From Tieghemiomyces parasiticus (Eukaryota; Kickxellomycota; Dimargaritomycetes; Dimargaritales; Dimargaritaceae), in the NCBI GenBank assembly GCA_027575765.1, contig JANBPT010001011.1, forward strand, positions 1 through 16,555: 16,555 bases of DNA, in the 5' to 3' direction. This document shows positions 1-9,455 of this stretch, piece after piece. The notes below the pieces were generated by a model. That model had not been told where the DNA came from. It saw only the letters and a list, made by a program, of their open reading frames with translations, and ran no database searches. The position numbers and the translations under genes were made by a program. The first letter of the stretch is position 1. Every line of letters starts with the position of its first letter.

Positions 1-162
1 GCCCTTTATATACGTGTCCGGTATAGCGTAACGGCGCACTTTATGCCTCCCTTGCCGGCTCCCTCGTCAGCGAGGGCGAAGCAGGTGCAACCCTACCCCT
101 CAAGCCCTACTCACTTAAAGAACCATCCGACATTTCCGTTATACCACGTTGAGCCTGATATC

Positions 163-855
163 GTACCGCGCCTGTGAGAGGTCGGCCCCAGTGAAGGGAA
201 CCGCCGGAACGGGTCCTTTCGACTTGTAGGGGATCTCTATTCCAAGCCCACTTGCTCTCCCCTGGCCGTTCCTTCGCGCGGAGGGTGTAGTGTTTTTTGC
301 GCATTTATTTGATGGGAGTGATTGAATAGCTTTACGTCTCTCTAACGGCACCGTGGCGGGCGGCGTGGGGCGTATAGTCGAAGTGACAGGGTTACACAGC
401 GTCTGCGAGAAGCCCGCCCCTCAGTGAAGGGAACCGCCGGAACGGGTCCTTTCGACTCATAGGGATAGGTGTGACCATCTCGATTATCTTTTTGGCCTTA
501 GCCGCCCTCTCTTTCCGAGGGTATAGTTTTTTTTGCTTATTGGCTTGCTCAAAATGATTGGGCCACCTGTGTCTCTCTAACGGTACCATAATGGGCGGCG
601 TGTGGCGTATAGTCGAAGTGATAGGGTTGCACAGCGCCTGCGAGAGGCCCTTCCTTCAGAGAAGGGAACTGTGAGGACGGGTCCTTCCGACTCATAGGGA
701 TAGGTGCGACCATCCCGATTATTTTTTTTGACCTTAGCCGTCCTTTCTTTCCGAGGGTGTAGTTTTTTTTGCGTATTAGCTTGCTCAAAGTGATTGGGCC
801 ACCTGTGTCTCTCTAACGGTACCGTAATGGGCGACACAGGGTGTAGACTTGTGCA
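163..855. repeat. Three tandem copies of a ~233-235 bp repeat
   Basis: Three head-to-tail copies are visible, at about 163-395, 396-629 and 630-855. Anchors recur in register: the GAAGGG block starts at 193, 426 and 661, a GACGGGTCC/AACGGGTCC block follows it, then a T-rich run, then TCTCTCTAACGG at about 335, 570 and 808. The second and third copies agree at roughly nine bases in ten by eye. The first copy is more diverged, especially in the middle. The last copy fades after about 855. Most differences between copies 2 and 3 are transitions (C/T, A/G) plus length changes in the T runs. The period is not a multiple of three, so it is not an in-frame protein repeat. No Pol III A/B boxes, terminal inverted repeats or transposase reading frame were seen. 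It is best called a short satellite or minisatellite-like array. It may continue beyond position 1 in degraded form. Confidence 0.9.
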
Positions 856-3179
856 GGGAGGATCGTGTGCATCATAAGGCTGCCACCGTTAGGGCTTGCA
901 CGATAGCACTGTTAGGTATTGGTCTGCACTTTCATTATTGTTCCCTCTATCTCAACCACCCTGTCCTGCTGTTTAGCCCAGTAGCAGCGGGTTGCCTTCA
1001 GGTTTTCGTAGTTGTCATTTTGAGGTGGTTTGAGGGTAGTGGCTACTGTGGGCGCAGGGTCTATAGTACGCGGGTGACTCCTTCCCTCCTGCCATTAAGT
1101 CTCGTACCTTGATCGCCTTTTGGCTCTCGGTCAAGTGGCGCATGCCACATTGGTCAATGGGGATATACATAACCAAATGCTGGAGACTTTGCTGGGGGTA
1201 GTGCGCTTCATGCGGCACTGGGTTGCCTTCCAGTGCCGGGGGTACGTCTACTGGGTCCATACTCCTCTACATAAACCGTGTAGTGAACCCCTCTTTACAG
1301 CATTGAACTCGGTGAGGCAAGCCCTGCGTTTTCAAGCTTGCAAATGTACATACCATTAGATACTGTGTGGTAGGCCACGATTGAGCGGAGTGGAGGGAAC
1401 AGCCAGGCGCACAACTTGCCTCTTGTCCAGTGTCACCAAGTAGCTTCCGTGGCGCGTCTGCCGCTTACCTAATGAATCCGGGCACTTTCCAGGCCTTTGG
1501 GCTGTGCGGGTCTTACTTCTCCTACACAGGCTTACTGTATGATTCGTCCTCCGGCTATCCACCTGCCACAGCATAGTGCCCCATCTGGTATGATCATACT
1601 GGTGCCAAATGGACTGTCTAGGAGGCAAGCTTGTGAGATTATTGGATCATTAGAGCAAACAATCGAGCGGAGGGCCTGTCAAAATTGAAGGGCTACTTTC
1701 GGGAGAGCAACCTTGGCACCCGGAGACTGAACCTACCTCGCACTGGGGGAGTATGCAAAAATAGATGCACGGAGGTATAAAATCATGTGTAGTGCCCCGG
1801 GAAAGCCAGGGAGTCCGGTAGAGAAGGCAGCCTTCCTCCCTCCGTCGCCAGGTGGGATGGTAGCCGTAGGTATCGACCATACCAAGTGTGGGGCGTTTTG
1901 AGTCGCTACCGGTCGGAGAGCCAGAGTTCCCGAGCCATACGGGATTCGGGGCAAGAGACTGGAAGCCAGAGCAAGGTGACAAGCTATATTGCGCTGAAAT
2001 ACAGGCCCAGTGGAAGAGGCGGGGTTAGTGGAGCGTGTGGTAGAGAACGGAAAGTGGGTGACTGAGGGCTCCGGGTGGGAGGGTGAGGGAATAAATGAGA
2101 GAACCGCTGTGACCCAAAGTTCTTGTGCAGGACCTCAGCTCTGGATACCGCAGGAGGGCACCAGCCCTAGGTTGCCTGGATAGCGATGGAAGACTGGTCG
2201 TATAGATATTGCCACTGCGTTCCAGCTGTAAAGGAATGCCAAGGTCATTGCCCGACAGAGCCCCGCTGTCAAGCTTTCCACGGGCAAGATTGGGGGAAAA
2301 CAACTGGCCCCACTATCCATTCGATCCCCCCCCCACTTCTCCGCTTTGTACAGGTTCTATTGCAGGGGCACCGCAGACGAGGTCTAACAGGAATGACACC
2401 GCAGATGCGACGTGTATATAAGGGGAAGGACAGGGTAACGACCGGAGAACAAGCGGCTAGACAAGCGCTATAACCATTGCGGACAAGCCTTTCTTACTTA
2501 GCGACAACATATTGTAGAATGAAACACTCATCCCTGTCTATATTACCGGGTGGGAGGGCTCTAGAATACACCCAAGTGACGGTCCTGCGGACCATTGGGC
2601 CCTGCGACCGCTCTGGTTGACGGCCACGATACCCTGTGAAGTCGTCCAATCGGAAATGCGTTCAGTTCCTAAAGCGCGGCATAGCCTCCGCCTGCCATCG
2701 GAAAATAGGCTGACCATAGTCCATTTCCATCGGGTAGTACTACAAAGGGAAGACAGTACCACTGCCATGGCATTGGACCTCCTACCCGCCTTCATAAGGT
2801 TTTTGGATTCGAGTCTGGGATCAGCGACTGCCTGTGGTCAAGCACCCTGGGCTACACGGCAAATACCACCTGGTGACTGCCGTCGATGTTGTCTTATTCG
2901 AAGCAGTTCAGCCACCTCTGACTAATGCAGACGGCCCATGAAGTACAAGTGCTAAACCCCACTTGACGTTGAGGTGGAAGGGAGAGATAATCCCACCATG
3001 GATTCCAACTCCCTCGACCCTGCCAGCCGGAAAGGAGGTCCCCTATCGGAGGGACACAGTTCCCATGGACAAGGACATAGTGGACCCGACCCCACAACCA
3101 GCCCTGACCCCTTCCCTGCGTCCTTCCATTAATTATCTATCTATATCCTTCCCAAGGTCGAGACCAATCCCATTGATAG
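856..3179. other. Gene-poor stretch, no recognisable gene
   Basis: I see no supportable gene here. Reading frames are short (under about 110 codons), scattered over both strands and lack any family motif. Their composition differs from the four real genes, which use GC-ending codons. Only simple features stand out, such as a nine-C run at 2326-2334. No tRNA-like cloverleaf with intact A and B boxes, 5S rRNA or U6-like sequence was recognised. A short spliced gene or a degraded transposon cannot be excluded from sequence reading alone. Confidence 0.6.
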
Positions 3180-3262
3180 CTCCACTAGCTCCTTTATTAC
3201 AATTATGTATAATCCTCATTCTAAATATTTTAACACAAGGTTTATTTTTAAACAATTGCCAT
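3180..3262. other. AT-rich island in gene-poor stretch
   Basis: This segment is clearly richer in A and T than its surroundings: the 60 bases from 3181 hold only 17 G or C by direct count. It includes TAAATATTTTAA and a TTTATTTTTAAA run. A plus-strand frame crossing it ends in a hydrophobic, Leu/Ile-rich tail, but this resembles no family I know and is probably a by-product of composition. It could be a promoter, terminator, replication-related or scaffold-attachment sequence, or an inserted fragment. Nothing in it decides between these. Confidence 0.4.
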
Positions 3263-4799
3263 CACTTCGTACCACTTGGCAAGCGTATCTTATCCAGCTA
3301 CTAAAACGGGCCCCGTGGTTGCTTGGTTAGAGTTTGACAAGCTCCGGTCGCCAGGCGTCCACATCCGCTTCCAATACGGTGGGCTTCTTCCCACACAGCC
3401 GCCGGTTGACATCCCTGAACGGCCAGAGGTCGCAGGGGGGCTAGACTAGGGCTGTAGGGAGGCGCTGGCAGAAATCTGATGCTGGTGTCGAACTCGATGG
3501 TCCGGGTGGCTGCAGCACAGCGTGGTGGTGTATTATCATGGTAGAGCCACTACGGTGACAGTTTAAACTTCTGCGCATCTTTTCCCCAGTCTGGAACACG
3601 GTCTCTAGCCCACAGTTTACGTAGTACTCGGTAGAGATCTTAGCACCAGGAGACCTGATGGTCAGGTGCGACAGGTGATGGCTGGTAAATAATAATAATA
3701 ATCTACCAGCATTATCATGGGTATGACACGGCCCCGGCGGGTGTAGGTTGGGGACCGGACCACCTTAAGGATACCGCCCCCAGCGGTTAGCGCTAGCAGG
3801 TGGATCATGGAGGTACTTAACTCTCGGCAACAGTGACACTGGAATCCAGCAGATAGTCACTGACTCCCTTTGACCTTCACTAGGATATTGGTGGCCAATT
3901 GTACCCGCTGGGGGTGCTTTTTATCTATGGGGCTGTGGGAGGTCCGGTGGTTGAAATGGCTGTGTAACGCCAGGTCCCTACGAAGGACATTGTGCATAGT
4001 ACTTGGGGAAGTGCGGCAGGCATGACCTAGCTTTCAGCAGTCAACCAAGAATCTGTTAACAGTTTCCGGATTATGGTCCTGCCAAGTATGCCTACGCTGT
4101 CTGGTGAGCTACCAGATCGTGGCTCCTCTTCAAATGAGCCGTGGCCTGTGCGAAAGCGAGCTGGTCACTTGCTCACGGTGGTGAGGCAAGGGGCGGCCAA
4201 GTCTACTGTGGTAGTCAGTTCAGAAAATATACAACCTGCTTTGCAGCCCTAATGATAGTGATAACTGAGAACCCGCTTATCACAATTGGTTAATTTGGGT
4301 GGGGTGGGGGGATACAGCTCCAAAAGTTAACATGATGAAGAGACACAAACGTGAGTTGTAACGAGAGGAAAAGTCGGATTCTAAAATGGGTTATACCATC
4401 TGATTTCCCGCCTTGGATACTCCTAGTTTTCGTCCACGGGGTTGATGCTCGCAAACATGAGCTGCACTTCCCGCTGGGATTAGAAAACTATAAGGATGTG
4501 GCAAAGACCTCCCAACTGCCCGAAAGGGCAACTCAGGTCCATTGGTATGACGTCTCTCCCCCCCCCCACCTCCCGGGATAAAGGCCTCGCACACCCTGAG
4601 GCCTATTGGAACTTGGTTCCCCACAATGAAGGCCCAGTCCAATATGCACCACGTACGGATCTATACGGCTGGCTGTCCCTGCCCCTTCCCAGCTAATTCG
4701 CGTAAGTGCCCAGTCGAGGACTCCGCCACGCCAGTAAGATCGTTCCACGCTCATAGTAGGGTCTAGGCACCGGGATCCCCCTTAACTCTCCAAGGCAAT
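3263..4799. other. Gene-poor stretch, no recognisable gene
   Basis: No protein or RNA gene is supportable. The longest open frame (from a GTG at 4351, 76 codons) has no family resemblance and runs into a C homopolymer near 4558. There are G- and C-rich simple tracts (GGGTGGGGTGGGGGG near 4297-4311; a long C run near 4557-4567) and one inverted repeat listed separately. Confidence 0.55.
3681..3710. repeat. Inverted repeat with TAA-repeat loop
   Basis: GCTGGTA at 3681-3687 is matched perfectly by its reverse complement TACCAGC at 3704-3710. The 16-base loop between them is almost wholly a TAA microsatellite. No T run follows it, so it is not a Pol III terminator. It stands alone in the gene-poor region. 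A 7-bp stem is within what chance could give in a window this size. Confidence 0.4.
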
Positions 4800-4869
4800 G
4801 CCATCGTGAGCCACTTCCCCGCAACGGGAGGGGGACGGCTGCTGTCGACAACGTTCGCTACATCCTCCC

Positions 4870-5192
4870 CCCTATCCGCCTTTGTTCCGAGAGAGGTCCC
4901 TGTCAACTTTATCATCCCGCGAAGTCTGTCACATCCGGCCAGTACCTCCGACACACTCATCCGCCTCAACCCCTTGTTCGAGATTGTCTCCTTATCATCT
5001 CCACAACTCTCTGTTCCTCATCTACACGGACCACCCTTGTACGTCTCTCCACTTTCTCTCTCACCTGCTACTTGCTGCGCTCTACCTCATCTCCCTCAGC
5101 GCACCCTGTTGGTGTCTCCATCGCCGAGCTTTCATTGGCCATCTCACCACTCCGCTAGCCCCCAGACCACCATCTACGTGCTCATTTACAAC
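4870..5192 (+). promoter_or_regulatory. Pyrimidine-rich SEC23 upstream/leader tract
   Basis: The plus strand becomes strongly C/T-rich from about 4860 and especially 4985-5150, with runs such as TCTCTCCACTTTCTCTCTC. Pyrimidine-rich coding-strand stretches next to the transcription start are common in fungal housekeeping promoters. The position 0.5-0.8 kb before the SEC23 start would fit a transcription start here followed by a spliced leader (see the candidate intron). Open frames run through the tract, but they are rich in Ser, Pro, Leu and His from composition alone and match no known protein. No convincing TATA box was seen. Confidence 0.4.
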
Positions 5193-5580
5193 GTAAGTTC
5201 GTCACTATCCTCCTTCACGTATCCTTGTACGCTGCCAGCTTCTTAGTGCGATCTACACAGCGGGCGAGTTACAAAGTCAATGGTCGGGTGCATATGCGGT
5301 CGCTACTACATACCTTGCCTGGTCAGCCGAAACCCCGACTGGACTGCCCAGCCTAAGCTCCGGACTTTTCACATCCAATGAATGCAACTGAGCATGCCAC
5401 CTCGTGGGTGAGCGGTCGCTCCTGCGCTCTGGCGCACGAGGGCCGAGAAGGGGGCGTAGATGGGCAACAGTCTATGTGGAGCGATGACCAAGGGGCTTTG
5501 GATTCCCCATTTTGAATGGCCAGAGCCATCTGCATGCCCACGACTTATACTCTACTTGGCCCTGCTGACCTGGGACGCAG
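5193..5580 (+). other. Candidate 5'-UTR intron of SEC23
   Basis: A consensus donor GTAAGT lies at 5193-5198. A branch-like GCTGAC (5564-5569) precedes an acceptor ...GACGCAG ending at 5580, about 12 bases downstream of the branch A. Removing this 388-nt stretch would delete several upstream ATGs, including the in-frame ATGs at 5516 and 5534. The conserved SEC23 start at 5663 would then be the first ATG of the second exon. A shorter alternative ends at the TTCTTAG at 5246, but leaves those ATGs in the mRNA. This is inferred from splice signals only. Confidence 0.35.
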
Positions 5581-5662
5581 GGCCGCGGTTGAACCCATCC
5601 TGACTCTTCGTTTCACCTTACACTCGCCTCCCCTTCCACCCACCTTCTCCTTCTCCACTAGC

Positions 5663-7939
5663 ATGAACTTTGAAGAGATTGAGGACCGGGATGGTATCCG
5701 GTTTGCCTGGAACGTCTTCCCGAGCACCAAGGCCGAGGCCAGCCGCATGGTAATCCCTGTGTCGTGCCTTTACACTCCGCTCAAGGAGCGGGAGGATGCG
5801 GCCCCCATCCATTACGAGCCCGTCACCTGCCGCTCCCCTTGCAAGGCCATCCTCAACCCGTACTGCCAGATTGACGTGCGTGGCAAGGTCTGGATCTGCC
5901 CGTTCTGCCTACAGCGAAACCAGCTGCCTCCGCAGTACAAGGACATCAGCAATACCAACCTTCCTGCCGAACTACTACCCAAGTACACCACCGTCGAGTA
6001 CACTCTGGCTCGAACTTCACCCGTGCCGCCCGTGTTCCTCTTCGTGGTCGACACGTGCCTGGACGACGATAACCTCAAGGCGCTCAAGGACGCACTGTTT
6101 GTCAGCCTCAGCCTGATCCCTAACACCGCCCTGGTGGGCCTGATCACCTATGGCCATAACGTGCAAGTTTTCGAGCTGGGCTACGCCGCCTGTCCCAAGT
6201 CGTACGTGTTTGACGGGTCCAAAGAGTACGGCCTCAAGCAGATTCAGGAAATGTTCGGTCTGACCAGTCTGGTGAATGCTGCCCCGCAGCCCGGCCGCCC
6301 GGCCATGCCCGCCCAGGCCTCTTTCAACCGGTTCATCCAACCCTTCGACCAGTGTGAATTCATGCTGACCTCCATCCTGGAACAATTGCAGCACGACCCG
6401 TGGCCTACGGAGACCGGCAAGCGCCCCAGCCGCTGCACCGGGTCGGCGCTCAACGTGGCCATCAGCCTCATGGAAAGCGCCTTCCCCAACCAAGGTGGTC
6501 GGATCACCCTCTTTACCGGCGGCGCGGCCACCAATGGCCCGGGTGCCGTGGTGGGTATTCCGCTGCGCGAGACGATGCGGTCGCACCACGACATGGAGAA
6601 GGACACAGCACCCTACGTCAAGAAGGCCATACGGTTCTACGAGGGCCTGTCCAAGCGTGCCGCCGCGGCTAGCCACTCGGTTGACATCTTTGTCGGCAGT
6701 CTGGACCAGGTGGGCGCGCATGAGATGAAGAGCCTGGCCAACTACACGGGTGGCCACATGGTCCTGTCGGACTCGTTCAACACGGCCATCTTCAAGCAAA
6801 GCTTCCACCTGACCTTCGCCAAGGACGGACAAGGCCGCCTGGCAGCCGGATTCAACGGAACCATGGACGTGCTCACCACCAAGGAGCTCAAGGTATGTGG
6901 GTTGATTGGCCACGCCGTATCGGCCGAGCGCAAGGCGGCCAATATTAGCGACACGGAGATAGGCATTGGCAGCACGTCGGCGTGGAAGTTCTGCGGGATC
7001 ACCTCACGGTCCAGCTACGCCGTGTACTTTGACGTGGCCAACCAACAGAGTCAGGCCCTGCAGCCTGGGTCACGCGCGGTGATCCAATTCATTACCCACT
7101 ACCAGGACTCGCACAGCCGCTACCGCCTGCGCGTGACCACGGTGGCACGCAACTGGGCCGAGGGCCGCAGCCCCGAGATCCCGGCGTCATTCGATCAGGA
7201 GGCAGCCGCGGCGCTGATGGCGCGTATCGCCACATTCAAGTCGGAAATTGACGACGGTCCGGACGTGCTGCGCTGGCTGGACCGGACCCTGATCCGGTTG
7301 TGTCAGCGGTTCGCCGAGTTCCGCAAGGACGACTCGTCCTCGTTCCGACTGGCACCCAACTTCTCGATCTACCCGCAGTTCATGTTCCACCTGCGGCGTA
7401 GCCAGTTCTTGCAAGTGTTCAACAACAGCCCAGACGAGACGGCCTTCTACCGCCACGTGTTCAATACGGAGGACTGCAACAACACGCTGGTGATGATCCA
7501 GCCCACGCTCATGTCGTACGGGTTTGACACCCCGCCCACTCCGGTGCTTCTGGACTCGGTCTCCATCAAACCCGACGTGATTCTGCTCCTGGACACTTTC
7601 TTCCACATTTTGATTTGGCACGGCGAGACCATCGCGCAGTGGCGCAAGGCCGGGTACCAAGACCAGCCCGACTACGAAAACTTCAAGCTACTGCTCGAGG
7701 CTCCCCAGGGTGAAGCCCAGGAACTTCTGGTCGATCGTTTCCCCGTCCCGCGCTACATTGTGTGCGACCAGGGGGGCTCCCAGGCCCGCTTCCTGCTTAC
7801 CAAACTCAACCCTTCCACCACCCACATGTCGGGCGGCCAGTACGGTGTTCCGTCCGACCAGGCCGTGCTCACCGAAGACGTTAGCCTGCAGGTGTTCATG
7901 GAGCACCTTATCAAGCTCACTGTCACCGGATCTACTTAG
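5663..7939 (+). CDS. SEC23: COPII coat GTPase-activating subunit Sec23
   Basis: Sec23 forms the inner COPII coat with Sec24 and stimulates Sar1 GTP hydrolysis at ER exit sites. The 758-residue product matches the family's usual length (about 760). Visible parts in order: N-terminal [12 protein letters not shown] motif; zinc knuckle with Cys56, Cys60, Cys79 and Cys82; trunk/von Willebrand-like domain from about 120 ([10 protein letters not shown]) to 385; beta-sandwich to about 500 ([11 protein letters not shown]); helical domain with [13 protein letters not shown] and [10 protein letters not shown]; gelsolin-like end with [15 protein letters not shown]. Arg709 in GGSQARFLL aligns with the arginine finger that acts on Sar1. 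The family's N-terminus begins at ATG 5663, which has A at -3. An in-frame ATG at 5516 would add 49 unrelated residues and may be removed by splicing. There is no coding intron. The first zinc pair is CX3C, one residue shorter than the usual CX4C. Downstream, MTAP converges on it. Confidence 0.97.
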   Translation: MNFEEIEDRDGIRFAWNVFPSTKAEASRMVIPVSCLYTPLKEREDAAPIHYEPVTCRSPCKAILNPYCQIDVRGKVWICPFCLQRNQLPPQYKDISNTNLPAELLPKYTTVEYTLARTSPVPPVFLFVVDTCLDDDNLKALKDALFVSLSLIPNTALVGLITYGHNVQVFELGYAACPKSYVFDGSKEYGLKQIQEMFGLTSLVNAAPQPGRPAMPAQASFNRFIQPFDQCEFMLTSILEQLQHDPWPTETGKRPSRCTGSALNVAISLMESAFPNQGGRITLFTGGAATNGPGAVVGIPLRETMRSHHDMEKDTAPYVKKAIRFYEGLSKRAAAASHSVDIFVGSLDQVGAHEMKSLANYTGGHMVLSDSFNTAIFKQSFHLTFAKDGQGRLAAGFNGTMDVLTTKELKVCGLIGHAVSAERKAANISDTEIGIGSTSAWKFCGITSRSSYAVYFDVANQQSQALQPGSRAVIQFITHYQDSHSRYRLRVTTVARNWAEGRSPEIPASFDQEAAAALMARIATFKSEIDDGPDVLRWLDRTLIRLCQRFAEFRKDDSSSFRLAPNFSIYPQFMFHLRRSQFLQVFNNSPDETAFYRHVFNTEDCNNTLVMIQPTLMSYGFDTPPTPVLLDSVSIKPDVILLLDTFFHILIWHGETIAQWRKAGYQDQPDYENFKLLLEAPQGEAQELLVDRFPVPRYIVCDQGGSQARFLLTKLNPSTTHMSGGQYGVPSDQAVLTEDVSLQVFMEHLIKLTVTGST

Positions 7940-8402
7940 CCAAGTGCTATGGGAAAGGGGCGCGGGGGTGGCCAGCGTCCACCCGCTTCTCCCGTTTGTG
8001 CGGGTAATTGGTAATGATCTGATCTCCAGTATCCCTTCCCCCCCCTGAAACTGGGCTCTCTCTTCAGTTCCTTTTTTATCTTCATATCATATTTCGCTCA
8101 CGTTTTAAGCCCTCCAACGAATTCCTTCTCTTACCGCCTTCTACTTAGTAAAGGCCGTCACTATGTATAACCACCACTCTACATTTGGATTGGCAATACT
8201 GACAGTTTAGGTTGGCCAGAATAACTTTGATGCCTAAATGACGAGGCTGAACCGGACGGCAACCGTCCAATGAGATCCGAGGAGTGGGGCCTAAACGTTT
8301 AATAACTTGAAAGGAAGGGACAAGGGGGAAGGAAGGGCCTAGGCGACTGGATGGGGGTGAGACCACCCCCTGACCAGCGTAACAATTCCAAGCTCAGTTA
8401 AT
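7940..8402. other. Tail-to-tail spacer between SEC23 and MTAP
   Basis: This convergent spacer must hold both 3'-UTRs. For MTAP (minus strand) there is an ATTAAA hexamer at 8298-8303, about 100 nt after its stop. For SEC23 there is only a T-rich stretch near 8068-8080 and an AGTAAA at 8147-8152, a weak poly(A) candidate. An eight-C run sits at 8038-8045. I see no gene in it; the short minus-strand frame at 8145-8366 has no recognisable content. Confidence 0.6.
8298..8303 (-). terminator. Possible poly(A) signal ATTAAA for MTAP
   Basis: Read on the minus strand this is ATTAAA, the commonest variant of the AATAAA hexamer. It lies about 100 nt beyond the MTAP stop codon, within the convergent spacer. 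Single hexamers in AT-containing spacers arise often by chance. Confidence 0.3.
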
Positions 8403-9455
8403 TTAAGGGGAAGCGGGGAGGGGGAAGTAATCGGGCAAAATGTAGTGAAGACGCTGGGTGACTTCGGGGTCACGGTGGTCGGGCGGAGTCATGATGGCGT
8501 TGGCCATAGATCCGCGGGCGGCGACAGTGGCCTCACGCAGGCGCTGGTGTGCGATGGTCGGGTTCGCCTCGAAAGCGTGGAGAATGGCCAGGATCATGGC
8601 CTGAGCGTGTAAGGCGTTGCGCTGCATGACGGCCATGACGGCGCTCACGCTGACACCTTCGTCGCCCTCCCGCCAACAGTCATAGTCGGTGGACATACAA
8701 ACCATCTGGTAGGCCATTTCGGCCTCACGGGCCAGTTTGGCCTCGGGGACGGCCGTCATGTTGACCACGTCACAGTTCCAGGCACGGTACAGGTGGGACT
8801 CGGCGCGTGTGGAGAAGGCTGGGCCCTCAATAGTCACCACGGTTTTGCCGCGGTGGAGACGCGGGGGTTCCACCGCTTCCTTAGCGACTGCCTCAGTCGC
8901 CTGCTGCTTCTCATTGGCAGCGGCAGCACCCTCTCCCACGGCTCCCGCCGTCGATGTGGCAGCGGTCCGGAGTATGGTCGGGTTGGTTAGGCAAGGGGCA
9001 GCGTCCTGCGCGATGAGGTCGGCCAGGGGCGGGTGGAAAGGATCGGCGAACGAGGCGTGGGCCAGCACCCCGCCTTCAAAAAAGGTGTGGTCACGGACAC
9101 CCTTAGTACGGTCCACAATTTGGTCCGGTAAGACGAAATCTCCCGGACGAATATCCTCGCGTAAGGACCCGACGGCAGAGAAGGCAATGACGGCCTGCAC
9201 GCCCAGGTGCTTGAGGGCGGCGATGTTGGCCCGGTTCGGCACTTCGCTGGGGCTAAACTGGTGGCGCCGCCCGTGGCGAGCCAGAAACGCGACCTTAGGT
9301 CCGACGGCTGAGAGGCGGCCAATGAGGATCTTGTCGGCCGGGTAGCCCCAGGGGGTCTGCGGGTACACTTCGTCAACCACCTGAAGACCTTCTAGGTTGT
9401 AGAGACCTGAGCCGCCGATTATGGCCAAGTGAACGTCGGTATGCTCGGTGGGCAT
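8403..9455 (-). CDS. MTAP: S-methyl-5'-thioadenosine phosphorylase
   Basis: This cytosolic enzyme splits methylthioadenosine, a by-product of polyamine synthesis, into adenine and methylthioribose-1-phosphate, the entry to methionine salvage (yeast MEU1). The 350-residue product shows the family motifs: IIGGSGL (Ser16, phosphate), ARHGRRH (60-64), SAVGSLREDIRPGD (93-106), IVDRTKGVR, TIEGPAFSTRAES (208-220), VNMTAVPE (231-238) and STDYDCW (255-261) with Asp257 and Asp259 for the adenine ring. Residues about 156-200, between the PFHPPLADLIAQ helix and the HRGKTVVTIEGP strand, form an Ala/Glu-rich insert that makes it longer than human MTAP (283). ATG 9455 is the first ATG of a leader free of upstream ATGs for over 150 nt and has G at -3. 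The frame stays open upstream only to a TTG at 9602, giving a hydrophobic/proline peptide that is probably untranslated. Purine nucleoside phosphorylase is less likely because of the TDYDCW signature. Confidence 0.96.
   Translation of the reverse strand: MPTEHTDVHLAIIGGSGLYNLEGLQVVDEVYPQTPWGYPADKILIGRLSAVGPKVAFLARHGRRHQFSPSEVPNRANIAALKHLGVQAVIAFSAVGSLREDIRPGDFVLPDQIVDRTKGVRDHTFFEGGVLAHASFADPFHPPLADLIAQDAAPCLTNPTILRTAATSTAGAVGEGAAAANEKQQATEAVAKEAVEPPRLHRGKTVVTIEGPAFSTRAESHLYRAWNCDVVNMTAVPEAKLAREAEMAYQMVCMSTDYDCWREGDEGVSVSAVMAVMQRNALHAQAMILAILHAFEANPTIAHQRLREATVAARGSMANAIMTPPDHRDPEVTQRLHYILPDYFPLPASP

Noticed and set aside
61..76. Hairpin CCCTCG-TCAG-CGAGGG before the tandem repeat
   Set aside because: A 6-bp stem is expected by chance in a window of this size. 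It has no T run and no nearby gene end, so it is not called as a terminator or attachment site.
2804..2822. Possible tRNA T-arm on the minus strand (ACTCGAATCC-like)
   Set aside because: The first stem base pair fails, the TTC of the loop is not intact, and no A box or acceptor stem is found at the right distance.
2963..3304. 113-codon plus-strand frame with a hydrophobic tail
   Set aside because: The hydrophobic end arises where the frame crosses the AT-rich island. No family motif is present, and an organellar origin could not be supported.
3532..3720. 10-base direct repeat ATTATCATGG at 3532-3541 and 3711-3720
   Set aside because: It is too short to claim as a repeat family; matches of this size are expected in a 16.5-kb window.
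4295..4312. G-rich run that might form a G-quadruplex
   Set aside because: The G runs do not give four separated GGG blocks with loops, so only a weak two-layer structure is possible.
4351..4581. 76-codon plus-strand frame in the gene-poor region
   Set aside because: It starts with GTG, has no recognisable motif, and ends in proline codons from a C homopolymer.
5516..5662. 49-residue N-terminal extension of Sec23 from the in-frame ATG at 5516
   Set aside because: The extension has no similarity to Sec23, whose family N-terminus starts at 5663. The region probably lies in a leader or 5'-UTR intron.
6017..6913. 298-codon open frame on the minus strand inside SEC23
   Set aside because: It is a shadow of the GC-rich third codon positions of SEC23. 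Its product is biased to His, Val, Gly, Arg and Gln with no family match, while the plus strand carries the conserved protein.
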